DNA of 25,752 nucleotides from Pseudomonadota bacterium (GCA_018660405.1 JABJKL010000261.1:1-25752); one strand, 5' to 3'; numbered from the stretch's first letter, positions 14,976 to 23,291 are shown. Translations and numbers: made by a program. Notes: generated from the letters alone by a model not told the origin.

Positions 14976-17879
14976 TTAATGAGATACCAAGGCCCATTCC
15001 AGTACCCGGGCTATATGCAGGGCATCGCGACCGGTACCGTGTTGAATTTGGTCACGGCAGCTGGTGCCATCGGCAACAATCAAGGTGTCGCTGTCGGCTT
15101 TGCGCACTGCCGGGAATAGATCCAACTCACCCATTTGCATAGACGTATCGTAGTGCTCAGCTTCATAGCCAAAAGAGCCCGCCATGCCACAACAGCCGGA
15201 TTTTATGGTGTCCACCTTGAGTTCAGGTATCAATGACAATACCTGCTGTACATCCGACATCATGGCAAAGGCCTTTTGATAGCAATGCCCGTGTAGCAAG
15301 GCCTGCTTTGCTTTAATCGGCTTTAGGGACAATTGCAAATTACCGTCATTGTGTTCACGCACCAGAAACTCCTCCATCAAGAAAGCATTATTAGCGAGTG
15401 CCTGGGTCCTGGGGCCCGGTATTAGCGAGAGAAATTCATCCCGCAGAGTTAGCAGGCAGGAAGGCTCAATACCGATGATGGGAACGCCTTTTTCGATATA
15501 AGGTTGGAGTGCGGTCAACATTCGCTCTGCTTCTTTGCGCGCTTCATTGAGCATGCCAGAGCTAAAAAATGTTCGGCCACAACACAGCGGGCGCTCATTG
15601 TTTATCGGCTCAGGGGAAATCACGTTATAACCCGCTGCGGTTAACACTGCATGCGCCGCCCTTGTGTTCTCAGGCTCAAAACAGGAATTAAAGGTGTCGG
15701 CCAGAAGAACAACATCACGCCCATCCCCGACGAGCGACGCTTTAGGCGCTTTAAACTGATCACGGCTCCATTGTGGCAAGCTACGGCGAGCGGTGAACCC
15801 GGTTAGCTTTTCTGTCAGTTTTGCGATGCCGGGTATCTGATCTCTCAGGTTCAGCAGAAACGCGAACTTTTTCGCCATTGACGGCCCATAGTAAGGAAGA
15901 TAGGCGATCAGCCGATCTCTCAGTGTTAAGCCATGTTTTTGGTGGTACTGATTCAGAAACTCCACCTTCATTTTTGCCATATCAACGCCAGTCGGGCATT
16001 CGCGTTTGCAGCCCTTACAACTCACGCAAAGGTCCATGGCCTGATACATTTCTTTAGAGGTAAAGGCGTCCTCCCCAAGTTGGCCAGTGATCGCAAGCCG
16101 CAGGGTATTAGCGCGGCCGCGGGTTAAATGTTGCTCGTCTTTGGTAACTCGATAGGAGGGGCACATAGTGCCAATATCAGCCCCGATATCGGCTTTGCGA
16201 CAAGCACCATTGTTATTGCACATCTCGATCGCACCGTTGAGACCGCCCCATGCCGACCAGTCCATGCCCGTCTGGATCGGCTGGCTGGCATAGCCAGGTG
16301 CAAAGCGCATGATTTTCCGGTTATCCATTTTAAGCGGACGGACGATCTTGCCCGGATTAAAGAGACCCTTGGGATCAAAACTGTCTTTCACTTCCTCGAA
16401 GTTCGCAACCATGCGTTTGCCGAACATAGGTTCATGAAATTCAGAACGCGAGATACCATCGCCGTGTTCACCGGAGTGCGAGCCCTTATATTCGCGAACC
16501 ATTTCCATGGTCTCTTCGGCAATCGCACGCATTTTTTTTGCGCCGCCCGCTTCCTTCATGTTCAGTACCGGTCGCACGTGCAAACAACCGACCGACGCAT
16601 GCGCATAAAAGGTGCCAGTGGTGCCGTATTTTGCAAAGATCTCATTCAGCCGTCTTGTATATTCGGCTAGATCTTCAAGCTGAACAGCGCAATCCTCGAT
16701 AAAGGAAATCGGTTTACCGTCGCCTTTCATCGACATCATAATATTCAGCCCCGATTTGCGTACCTCCCAAATATCGGATTGAGACTTGGTATCGGTGACT
16801 TTTACAACGGCATTCGGGAAACCCAACGACCCCATCAAGTCTTCGAGTTCGTTCAAGCCCTGAATTTGGGTAGCCTCATCTTCACCAGCGAACTCCACTA
16901 ATAATAAGGCCTGGGGCTCACCTTTAACGTATTTGTTGATGGTGGGTGCGTAGATCGAGATTTTCCTGGCCAGATCGATCATCGTGCGATCGACCAGCTC
17001 AACCGCCGCAGGTTTCAATTTCACCAGATGTTGGGCGCTGTCCATTGCCTGATAGAAAGTAGGGAAGTGACACACCCCCAACACTTTGTGTTGGGGGATG
17101 GGTTGCAGGTCCAGGTAAATACGTTGGAAAAAAGCCAGCGTACCCTCCGAACCCACCAGCAGTTTTGCCATATTTGGATTGCTTAGCGTTAGCTCGTCAA
17201 TGTTGTACCCGCCGACGCGCCTGAGTATGTTAGGGAAACGTGCCTTTATTTCTTCTGCTTCTCTGTTCCCCAGCGCCAGAAGTTTTTTTACCAGATGTTG
17301 ATAGTTTGGATTGCCTCCGCTCAACGGCTGGTTTCCAAGCGACTTAAAATGCGCCTGGGTGCCGTCTGGCAGGAGCGCCTCAACAGAACGCACGTTGTGC
17401 ACCATATTGCCATAACGAAGCGAACGAGCACCGCAACTGTTATTACCGGTCATGCCACCAATGGTGGCGCGACTGGCGGTCGAAACATCGACAGGAAACA
17501 TCAACCCATGAGGTTTCAGGTAACGATTGAGCTGGTCGAGCACCATTCCCGGTTGCACACAGACCGTGCGATTTTCGACATCGAGATTCATCATCTGATT
17601 CAAGTGTTTGGTGGTATCGATTAGCAAAGCCTCGCCAATCGCCTGACCATTTTGTGAAGTCCCCGCGCCACGCGGCAGCACCGGAATGCCTTCGTCTGCG
17701 GCAATCTGTACGGCCATCACAACATCGTTATCGCTGGCAGGCACCACCACACCATGCGGTTGAATCTGATAGATTGAAGCGTCGGTGCTGTAGCGGCCTC
17801 GACTGAATTTATCAAACAGAACTTCTCCCTGAAGCTCTTTCGTTAGACGAGTTTCCAGTGAGGTGCAGTTATTGGTCAT
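14976..17879 (-). CDS. Fused FAD-linked / Fe-S 2-hydroxyacid dehydrogenase (YdiJ-like, GlcD-GlcF type)
   Basis: 967 residues. The N-terminal half is a PCMH-type FAD domain (about 35-270; PRGAGTSQNGQAIGEALLID, GMTGNNSCGARSLRYG, LLVGSEGTLAFF) and an FAD-oxidase C-terminal domain (about 270-540; GEHGDGISRSEF, LFNPGKIV). Then come 4Fe-4S cysteine sets (CNNNGACRKA...CPSYR; CVSCKGCKRECPTG) and two C-terminal CCG motifs (LCCGRTFFSSG, GCCGMAGSFGYE) as in heterodisulfide reductase/GlcF proteins. It should oxidise a D-2-hydroxyacid and pass electrons through Fe-S clusters to the respiratory chain. E. coli YdiJ has, as I recall, been reported to act on D-2-hydroxyglutarate; the substrate here is not proven. 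It lies 211 bases downstream of a GntP permease and a glyoxylate aminotransferase on the same strand, so glycolate-like acids are also plausible. Confidence 0.9.
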   Translation of the reverse strand: MTNNCTSLETRLTKELQGEVLFDKFSRGRYSTDASIYQIQPHGVVVPASDNDVVMAVQIAADEGIPVLPRGAGTSQNGQAIGEALLIDTTKHLNQMMNLDVENRTVCVQPGMVLDQLNRYLKPHGLMFPVDVSTASRATIGGMTGNNSCGARSLRYGNMVHNVRSVEALLPDGTQAHFKSLGNQPLSGGNPNYQHLVKKLLALGNREAEEIKARFPNILRRVGGYNIDELTLSNPNMAKLLVGSEGTLAFFQRIYLDLQPIPQHKVLGVCHFPTFYQAMDSAQHLVKLKPAAVELVDRTMIDLARKISIYAPTINKYVKGEPQALLLVEFAGEDEATQIQGLNELEDLMGSLGFPNAVVKVTDTKSQSDIWEVRKSGLNIMMSMKGDGKPISFIEDCAVQLEDLAEYTRRLNEIFAKYGTTGTFYAHASVGCLHVRPVLNMKEAGGAKKMRAIAEETMEMVREYKGSHSGEHGDGISRSEFHEPMFGKRMVANFEEVKDSFDPKGLFNPGKIVRPLKMDNRKIMRFAPGYASQPIQTGMDWSAWGGLNGAIEMCNNNGACRKADIGADIGTMCPSYRVTKDEQHLTRGRANTLRLAITGQLGEDAFTSKEMYQAMDLCVSCKGCKRECPTGVDMAKMKVEFLNQYHQKHGLTLRDRLIAYLPYYGPSMAKKFAFLLNLRDQIPGIAKLTEKLTGFTARRSLPQWSRDQFKAPKASLVGDGRDVVLLADTFNSCFEPENTRAAHAVLTAAGYNVISPEPINNERPLCCGRTFFSSGMLNEARKEAERMLTALQPYIEKGVPIIGIEPSCLLTLRDEFLSLIPGPRTQALANNAFLMEEFLVREHNDGNLQLSLKPIKAKQALLHGHCYQKAFAMMSDVQQVLSLIPELKVDTIKSGCCGMAGSFGYEAEHYDTSMQMGELDLFPAVRKADSDTLIVADGTSCRDQIQHGTGRDALHIARVLEWALVSH

Positions 17880-17921
17880 GGGATGGGTTTTAAAAATACA
17901 GACTCATTGCTCTCGCAAGCT

Positions 17922-18013
17922 AAGCTCAACGACGTGGTTTTGACGGATGCCAGCATGACCATCGCCAGCAGGGAGCTGGCGTTGAGCTTCCATGGATGGA
18001 TTTACGGCGTGTC
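17922..18013. repeat. Palindromic intergenic repeat between the gntP-like gene and the dehydrogenase gene
   Basis: AAGCTCAACG (17922-17931) and CGTTGAGCTT (17980-17989) are perfect 10-bp inverted repeats; inside, GCCAGC (17964-17969) and GCTGGC (17975-17980) form a second hairpin with a 5-base loop. Directly after comes CCATGGATGGATTTACGG and CGTGTC, a phrase I recall, without being able to check, from repeated intergenic elements of gammaproteobacteria. The whole gap is 211 bases and has no convincing gene. Confidence 0.5.
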
Positions 18014-18090
18014 ATGCGGGTATTTGGCAAAATCATGTCTCGAACGGGTAACTGGGCAACAAATACGTCTACGCACTGTGCGCTCCGGCC

Positions 18091-19455
18091 CTATATTAAC
18101 CCTACTGACCACATTAGCCACACTGCTGCGAAAGAGGCTAGCCCACCCACCAGCGTGACTCCGCCGTAACCGAAAATAGCATCCTTGACCGGCAGGCGGG
18201 TCAGCGAGGTGCATACCCAAAAATAACTGGAGTTCACGTATTTGATGATCACCGATCCGCAGGCACCCGATAGCATGCCCGCTTCCGGCGAAAGGCCGAG
18301 GCTGCCGAGCATTGGTGCGACCAGCGAAGCCGCTGTGATTACGCCAACCGTTGTAGAGCCGGTGATCATGTTGCCCATAATGCCGATCACGAATGGCAAG
18401 AGTATCGCTGGCAAACCATAGGTAGAGAAGAAACTGCTGATGACCTCCACCGCCGGTGTCGCTTTCAGAATCGCACTTAGCGAGCCGCCAAGGCCGGTCA
18501 CCACCAGTATCATGGCAGATACTTTGAGCGCCTCTTCTACCCACGCTGATTTCGATGCTTTTCTGTGCTCTTCGGTTCTGATATTACGATAGGCCAGCCA
18601 CACTCCGATGCTGAGCGCCGCAACCGGCCAGCCAATATAAACCAACCCAGTTCGAATGATGTGATCTTCGGCCAGAAAGAGTCGCGAAACGCTTTGTGCG
18701 GAAATCAACAGAATCGGTACGACGATAGGCACATACGAGGCTAGTGCACCTGGCAGGCCCGTGCTGTCTCCTTCAAGAAAGGTTTCGCCAGCAAATTCAT
18801 CATCCGGTTGAATCTTGATGCGCGGTCCGGCGATAAATTGCCCCCACACCCAACCCGCGAGAGAACCAACTAAACAGGCAATACCACCAAAAATTATTGT
18901 TTTGCCAATGTCGGCACCGACCAATGCCGCAGCGGCCAAAGGGCCGGGGGTCGGCGGAACAATCGCATGGGTCAGTTGCAGGGAGCCGACAAGGCCGGTT
19001 GATACTACGGCGATCGGAACGCCCATCGCCTTGGCGGCCGAGTGCACCAGCGGATTCAGAATTACGAAGGCGACATCTGAAAAGATCGCAATACCGAGGA
19101 TAAAGCCGGTTAAGGTAAGCGCCAGTGGAATACGGTTGCGGCCAAATACATTGACCATGGTTCGGGTAATCGTCTGTATTGCGCCGGTATGCCGCAGAGC
19201 TTCGGCGATGATCGAACCCAGCACGATCACCACACCGATCGAACCAAGCGTCGCGCCGAAGCCGCTCTCGAAAGCTTCGATAAAGTTGTTTTGTTGTATA
19301 CCGGGAATAATCCCGAACAGCATCATCGGTACGAGCAACGCAAGAAACACGTGCCATCGCCATTTTGCGATCAGAAACAACAAAAGTATGATGACTCCAA
19401 CGAAGGCCAAAAGAGCCAGCACAGGGCTGGTTGTCACTGCGGTTTCTGGATTCAT
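18091..19455 (-). CDS. GntP-family organic acid:proton symporter
   Basis: 454-residue polytopic membrane protein of the gluconate permease family (GntP/GntT/DsdX). Family blocks seen: FLIAKWRWHVFLALLVPMMLFG, ATLGSIGVVIVLGSIIAEALRHTGA, FILGIAIFSDVAFVILNPL, THAIVPPTPGPLAAAALVGAD and, near the C-terminus, GNMITGSTTVGVITAASL. The ATG overlaps the stop of the upstream aminotransferase gene (ATGA), so the two are coupled. Known substrates in the family are gluconate, idonate, fructuronate, D-serine and other hydroxyacids. Given the aminotransferase partner, a small hydroxyacid or amino acid such as glycerate or serine is a reasonable guess, not shown. Confidence 0.92.
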   Translation of the reverse strand: MNPETAVTTSPVLALLAFVGVIILLLFLIAKWRWHVFLALLVPMMLFGIIPGIQQNNFIEAFESGFGATLGSIGVVIVLGSIIAEALRHTGAIQTITRTMVNVFGRNRIPLALTLTGFILGIAIFSDVAFVILNPLVHSAAKAMGVPIAVVSTGLVGSLQLTHAIVPPTPGPLAAAALVGADIGKTIIFGGIACLVGSLAGWVWGQFIAGPRIKIQPDDEFAGETFLEGDSTGLPGALASYVPIVVPILLISAQSVSRLFLAEDHIIRTGLVYIGWPVAALSIGVWLAYRNIRTEEHRKASKSAWVEEALKVSAMILVVTGLGGSLSAILKATPAVEVISSFFSTYGLPAILLPFVIGIMGNMITGSTTVGVITAASLVAPMLGSLGLSPEAGMLSGACGSVIIKYVNSSYFWVCTSLTRLPVKDAIFGYGGVTLVGGLASFAAVWLMWSVGLI

Positions 19456-20675
19456 GACACGGCTCCTTTCGTTTCTAAGACCCTATTTTTCGAGGGTTTG
19501 TTTTCAGAGACCATGAAGTCCATCGCAGCCTGCGCACCACCCTTGTTGAAAGGTACGCCAGCTAGCTCAAGACCCATCTCCACACCACACAGCGTGCCGG
19601 TCAGCATCAATTCGTTGAACCAACCGAGATGGCCAATTCGAAACACTTTGCCCTTGATTTGCCCAAGGCCCATGCCAAGTGACATGTCGAAGTTCTCCAG
19701 AATTTGGTTTCGCAGCTCATCAGCGTTAAAACCTTCGGGCATTAATACCGTGGTCAAAGAATCAGAATACTCTTTCGGATCAAGACACTGATTCTCCAGC
19801 CCCCAGGTATCGACTGCCCGGCGAGTGGTCTCGGCGAGGCGTGCGTGACGCGTGAAAACATTCTCCAGGCCTTCTTCGAATAACATATCCAGAGCAACAT
19901 CCAGCCCATAAAGGAGGTTGGTCGCTGGCGTGTACGGAAAGGAGCCCGACTTGTTAGCCCCGATTACGTGCTCCCAATCCCAGTAAGATCTTGCCAGCTT
20001 GGCATTCTTGCTTGCCTTGCGTGCTTTTTCGCTCACCGCGTTAAACGCGAGTCCGGGCGGCAACATTAGACCTTTTTGTGATCCACCAATGGTGACATCC
20101 ACACGCCATTTGTCGTGCTGGTAGTCGGTGGAACCCAGCGACGAGATAGCATCAACCAGCAGCAACGCGGGGTGATCCGCATTGTCCATCGCCGCGCGAA
20201 TCAGGCTAATATCGCTGGTGCACCCGGTGGAAGTTTCGTTGTGTACGACACCAACCGCCTTGATCTTTTTTTCGGTGTCCGCGCCAAGGTTTTGCTCGAC
20301 AATGCCCGGATCTACGCCGTGGCGCCAATCGCCCGGCACGTAATCAACGTCGAGACCAAGTTTCACCGCGATTTCCTTCCAAACGTTAGAAAAATGACCC
20401 GTCTCAAACATTAGTACACGATCACCAGCAGACAGAACATTGACCAGCGAAGCTTCCCAGCCGCCAGAACCGGAGCCCGGATAGACCAGCACCGGTCCGG
20501 AACATTTAAACACCTTCGCCAGGCCATCAAATAGCCGTTCGGCCATTTCGATAAACACAGGACCGCGATGGTCTATGGTCGGTTGGTCGATGGCGCGGAG
20601 CACCCGATCAGGGACATTGCTGGGGCCAGGAATTTGTAGAAAATGGCGGCCGGTCTGGTATTTGCTTGTGGACAT
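19452..20675 (-). CDS. Class V PLP aminotransferase, serine/alanine-glyoxylate type
   Basis: 407 residues. It opens with the family phrase IPGPSNVPDRVLRAIDQPTIDHRGP and has PGSGSGGWEASLVN (PLP phosphate region), VHNETSTG, the PLP-pyridine Asp in LLLVDAISS (Asp175) and the Schiff-base lysine in GGSQKGLMLPPG (Lys201). Near the end GLGQIKGKVFRIGHLGW is typical of serine-glyoxylate and alanine-glyoxylate aminotransferases, which turn glyoxylate into glycine. The related aspartate-glyoxylate enzyme BhcA of the beta-hydroxyaspartate cycle cannot be excluded by eye, but the other bhc genes are not here. It is the first gene before the coupled GntP permease; 60 bases separate it from the DUF1653 gene on the same strand, with a TATACT box between. 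Confidence 0.9.
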   Translation of the reverse strand: MSTSKYQTGRHFLQIPGPSNVPDRVLRAIDQPTIDHRGPVFIEMAERLFDGLAKVFKCSGPVLVYPGSGSGGWEASLVNVLSAGDRVLMFETGHFSNVWKEIAVKLGLDVDYVPGDWRHGVDPGIVEQNLGADTEKKIKAVGVVHNETSTGCTSDISLIRAAMDNADHPALLLVDAISSLGSTDYQHDKWRVDVTIGGSQKGLMLPPGLAFNAVSEKARKASKNAKLARSYWDWEHVIGANKSGSFPYTPATNLLYGLDVALDMLFEEGLENVFTRHARLAETTRRAVDTWGLENQCLDPKEYSDSLTTVLMPEGFNADELRNQILENFDMSLGMGLGQIKGKVFRIGHLGWFNELMLTGTLCGVEMGLELAGVPFNKGGAQAAMDFMVSENKPSKNRVLETKGAVS

Positions 20676-20703
20676 ATTCAGTTTCTTATAGTGGTTTAAG
20701 CAC

Positions 20704-20709
20704 AGTATA
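20704..20709 (-). promoter_or_regulatory. Possible -10 box for the aminotransferase-permease pair
   Basis: TATACT is read on the minus strand about 30 bases upstream of the aminotransferase ATG. A TTGACG lies 24 bases further upstream, too far for a standard spacer, so the promoter call is weak; read-through from the DUF1653 gene is equally possible. Confidence 0.25.
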
Positions 20710-20735
20710 ACGAAATCACGCTATGGATTGATCCG

Positions 20736-20957
20736 TCAATCGTTCTCCGCAGGCCCTTCGTAGGTGAAGCGTTTAAATGATTTCCCATCCCGACGCATCG
20801 TTTCATCAAACATTGCCAGCGGGCGCACCCACAAACCATGTTCTCCATAGAGCGCTCGATACACCACCAATTCCTCTCCCGTTTCGGTATGGCTAGCCAC
20901 TCCCAAAAGCTGGTATTGCTTGCCTTTAAAATGTCGATACAGTCCAGGTTTAAGCAT
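20736..20957 (-). CDS. DUF1653 family small protein
   Basis: 73 residues, the whole of a DUF1653 domain: KPGLYRHFKGKQYQLLGVASHTETGEELVVYRALYGE, then LWVRPLAMFDETM and RFTYEG at the end. This is a small basic beta-rich cytosolic family of unknown function. The ATG overlaps the end of the NRDE-family gene by 8 bases, so the two are coupled. It appears to be the last gene of the mod-arsC-NRDE row. Confidence 0.92.
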   Translation of the reverse strand: MLKPGLYRHFKGKQYQLLGVASHTETGEELVVYRALYGEHGLWVRPLAMFDETMRRDGKSFKRFTYEGPAEND

Positions 20958-21735
20958 CTGTCTCTAGTGTTAATCTGAACTCTTGCTGGCCAATCAACAC
21001 ACCGCCCGCCTGATAGTTGTATTCGTGAAAACGAATTTCCTTATGATTAAACAACAGAACCGTGCTGGTACGTGTACCGTATTCACCTGCTCCAAAATCC
21101 AGCGTATCAATAAAAATCGAGGACAATGCATGCTCACTCTCATTACCGATGCCGGTATTGGGCAGTTCGTTAATTGGCGCCCGGGTGGAATCCCTGAGCA
21201 AACCCGCCAAATAGGAAGCATCAACTTCCGGAGCGTGTTTCAAGTAGGCGCGCAGAGCGGCCGTACCGCGAGACATTTTAGGCCAATGATCATCCGGTAA
21301 ACCATTGCTAATGGGATGGCAACCCGCTTTCAGCTTTTTGAACCCGGGCGCTTCGCTGCTAAATACGGTGAGATTGTTTGAGTCACCCGTAACCAGGTTG
21401 AAAGGGTTGTACTCGGTATAACTGGAATCTAAATTCTGGACGAATTTTTGTTGCTGATCAGCAGCCAGAAACCCTGCCACCAAATCGCCTCGACTGCGGG
21501 CATCGTTACTGTGTTTTGAGGGCATGCGAAAATTGGTGACCGCAGCAAATTGACCTTGGCAGTTCACCCCCAGCCAACTGCCTCCCGCCTGCTCATCTCG
21601 GCCAGCAAGAATGTCGGGGATATCTTCCCAAAAATGGGCGGCTCTGGAAGGGCGCGCAAAAAACTCATCACGATTAGCAGCAACGATTAGCGGGTATTCG
21701 GGTCGGACGTTATTAGCTATAAATAGAATGCACAA
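20950..21735 (-). CDS. NRDE/TANGO2-family protein
   Basis: 261 residues. The N-terminus contains the family motif VAANRDEFFARPS and continues DILAGRDEQAGGSWLGVNCQGQFAAVTNFR; the middle has the usual SNGLPDDHWPKM and the end TRTSTVLLFN. I choose the TTG at 21733-21735 because it gives the start M-C-I-L-F, and family members nearly always begin Met-Cys; a TTG five codons earlier (21750) is also open. The function is unclear: bacterial and eukaryotic TANGO2 relatives have been linked to haem or acyl-CoA handling, without consensus. It is 16 bases after arsC and overlaps the DUF1653 gene. A small palindrome (TTGAG..CTCAA, 21739-21750) precedes the start. Confidence 0.88.
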   Translation of the reverse strand: MCILFIANNVRPEYPLIVAANRDEFFARPSRAAHFWEDIPDILAGRDEQAGGSWLGVNCQGQFAAVTNFRMPSKHSNDARSRGDLVAGFLAADQQQKFVQNLDSSYTEYNPFNLVTGDSNNLTVFSSEAPGFKKLKAGCHPISNGLPDDHWPKMSRGTAALRAYLKHAPEVDASYLAGLLRDSTRAPINELPNTGIGNESEHALSSIFIDTLDFGAGEYGTRTSTVLLFNHKEIRFHEYNYQAGGVLIGQQEFRLTLETDA

Positions 21736-21751
21736 AATTTGAGGTCTCAAC

Positions 21752-22189
21752 TCAGATGTTTTCGGGTAAACCCATCACATATTCTTTGATTTCATCACGT
21801 ACGCGTTGGTAATGCTGCATCTGCTTGTAGAGGCCGGGTTCTGCTACGGCCAACTTGGGTGGATCATCAAAAGCGCGCAAAACTACTTTCGGTTTGGCCG
21901 AAAACCCCTTAGCTGAAAACCCAGGGCAGGTTTTTTGGGCATGGTCACATACCGTCACAACATAATCGAACTCAACGTCCTCTATTTCATCGACAGTTTT
22001 ACTTCGATAGTTCGAAATGTCGATTCCGATTTGTTCCATAACTTTAATCGCAAGGGGGTTCAAGCCATGCTTTTCGATTCCCGCCGAGTAAGCTTCGAGA
22101 CGATCACCGCGCAGGTGTTTCACCAAGCCCTCGGCCATTTGACTGCGACAGGAATTACCTGTGCATAGGAATAGAATTTTTGGCTTCAC
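21752..22189 (-). CDS. arsC: Arsenate reductase, thioredoxin-coupled (LMW-phosphatase fold)
   Basis: 145 residues. The P-loop CTGNSCRSQMAEG has Cys9 and Cys14-Arg15; YSAGIEKHGLNP, GIDISNYRSKTVDE and VTVCDHAQKTCPG follow, with Cys81 and Cys88 as the redox relay. This cysteine set (nucleophile plus the CxxxxxxC pair) is that of thioredoxin-linked ArsC, which reduces arsenate to arsenite, rather than a plain protein tyrosine phosphatase. The start is GTG at 22187-22189, 15 bases after modC, so it is probably part of the molybdate-uptake operon; no arsenite pump or ArsR gene is in view. Odd: GFSAK is duplicated at residues 90-99, just after Cys88. Confidence 0.92.
   Translation of the reverse strand: MKPKILFLCTGNSCRSQMAEGLVKHLRGDRLEAYSAGIEKHGLNPLAIKVMEQIGIDISNYRSKTVDEIEDVEFDYVVTVCDHAQKTCPGFSAKGFSAKPKVVLRAFDDPPKLAVAEPGLYKQMQHYQRVRDEIKEYVMGLPENI
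21893..21922 (-). repeat. Two 15-bp tandem units inside arsC (GFSAK-GFSAK)
   Basis: On the minus strand GGG TTT TCA GCT AAG is followed by GGG TTT TCG GCC AAA. The encoded pentapeptides are identical and all three differences are at synonymous third positions. The insert lies next to the redox-active Cys88. Confidence 0.85.
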
Positions 22190-22204
22190 ACTTTTTAGTG
22201 CTCT

Positions 22205-23281
22205 TTAGGTGACCAGAGCCACGCTCTTCACTTGAGCGAATACTTTTTTACCGGGCGCCAGCGCTAGTCGGCTATAAGACTTACGGGTAAGTCGTGCGAG
22301 CATAATTTGATCAGCAATTTTCAAGCGCACTAGCTCATATGCGTCATCTTGTGGGTGGGCGTCCATAATTTCTGCGGCAAAAATATTTTGAATGCTGGTA
22401 TCGGTTTGCCGGGTAATCGTAAGGCTAACGTCACGGGCAAAGACCCGTAATCGTGCTTTGGAACCCACCGAAGAATCGAGTTTGGCTACAGTGAACTCGC
22501 CTCCACCGAACGCGAGTGCCGATAAACCAAAGGCTTCATCATGTGCTTGTACCGTAGTGTCGATCAAGGTCGATGCCTGATCATCTTGTCCCTCTTGTCC
22601 GAAGGATAAATCCGTCCGGACAAACAGCTCGGCAACGGACCCACTGGCGAGAACACGCCCGGCATCGAGCACAAGCATGTTATCTGCCAGCCGCGATACT
22701 TCGCTCAATGAATGCGTAACATAGACCATGGGTATTTTTGATTCCTGGTGCAGGGTTTCCAAATACGGCATTATTTCGTTCTTGCGTTTCTGATCCAGCG
22801 AAGCCAAGGGTTCGTCCAGCAGAAGAAGTTCCGGTTCAACCGCCAGGGCTCGCCCCAGAGATACGCGTTGCTGTTCGCCACCTGACAAGTTGACCGGTCG
22901 GCGGTGCATTAAATCGCCAAGATCCAGCATCTCAACAATTTGTTCAAATTTTTTATCTTGCAAATCCAATCCAGCATGTTTGCGACCAAATTCAATATTT
23001 TGTCGAACGTCTAAATGGTCAAACAAATTTGCCTGTTGAAACACCATACCCAGTGGCCGCTGATACACAGGAATGAAACGATTATCGTCTTGCCAAACAC
23101 TCCCTGAAACCGATACAAACGAACCTGAATAATGATCGAGACCCGCAATGGCTCGCAACAGTGTTGTTTTCCCACTCCCGGAAGGACCAAAAATAGCCGT
23201 AATGCCTTTACTTGAAAACTCGTGCGCAAGTTTCAAGGAAAACTGACCTTGCTGAAAATTGAACTTCAGTTTAATGGTCAT
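22205..23281 (-). CDS. modC: Molybdate ABC transporter ATP-binding protein
   Basis: 358 residues, near the 352 of E. coli ModC. ATPase motifs: Walker A GPSGSGKTT at 32-40, Q-loop MVFQQANLFDH, signature LSGGEQQR at 132-139, Walker B LLLLDEP with Asp156-Glu157, and the switch VTHS. The C-terminal part carries the molybdate-binding TOBE domain typical of ModC (AEIMDAHPQDDAYELVRLKIADQIMLARLTRKS). The typical ModC phrase PVYQRPLGMVFQQ replaces the sulfate- or maltose-type sequence. It follows modB by 10 bases; its ATG has no Shine-Dalgarno on the coding strand, so coupling to modB is likely. arsC follows 15 bases later. Confidence 0.96.
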   Translation of the reverse strand: MTIKLKFNFQQGQFSLKLAHEFSSKGITAIFGPSGSGKTTLLRAIAGLDHYSGSFVSVSGSVWQDDNRFIPVYQRPLGMVFQQANLFDHLDVRQNIEFGRKHAGLDLQDKKFEQIVEMLDLGDLMHRRPVNLSGGEQQRVSLGRALAVEPELLLLDEPLASLDQKRKNEIMPYLETLHQESKIPMVYVTHSLSEVSRLADNMLVLDAGRVLASGSVAELFVRTDLSFGQEGQDDQASTLIDTTVQAHDEAFGLSALAFGGGEFTVAKLDSSVGSKARLRVFARDVSLTITRQTDTSIQNIFAAEIMDAHPQDDAYELVRLKIADQIMLARLTRKSYSRLALAPGKKVFAQVKSVALVT

Positions 23282-23291
23282 AGTAAGGAGG

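Noticed and set aside
16128..16670. Plus-strand open frame (180 codons) opposite the dehydrogenase gene
   Set aside because: It is antisense to conserved Fe-S and FAD-oxidase regions of a real gene, with no independent signal.
17924..17987. GCTCAAC ... GTTGAGC fits the RYYYAAC/GTTRRRY core of an integron attC site at a plausible distance
   Set aside because: The inner L boxes do not pair with the spacing expected of attC, there is no cassette gene or integrase nearby, and a palindromic intergenic repeat explains it better.
17883..18158. Plus-strand open frame of 91 codons across the gntP-dehydrogenase gap
   Set aside because: It runs through the palindromic repeat and into the antisense of the permease gene, has no ribosome binding site and no family-like sequence.
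18815..19516. Long plus-strand open frame (233 codons) opposite the GntP gene
   Set aside because: It is antisense to a well-supported membrane protein gene; its composition (Pro, Thr, Arg-rich) is what the complement of hydrophobic codons gives.
19452..20675. The aminotransferase as BhcA of the beta-hydroxyaspartate cycle
   Set aside because: The characteristic partner genes (bhcB, bhcC, bhcD) are absent from the window; the sequence by eye fits serine/alanine-glyoxylate aminotransferases equally well.
21752..22189. The arsC product as a protein tyrosine phosphatase for exopolysaccharide control
   Set aside because: The Cys9/Cys14 P-loop plus Cys81/Cys88 relay is that of thioredoxin-coupled ArsC, and no polysaccharide genes are nearby.
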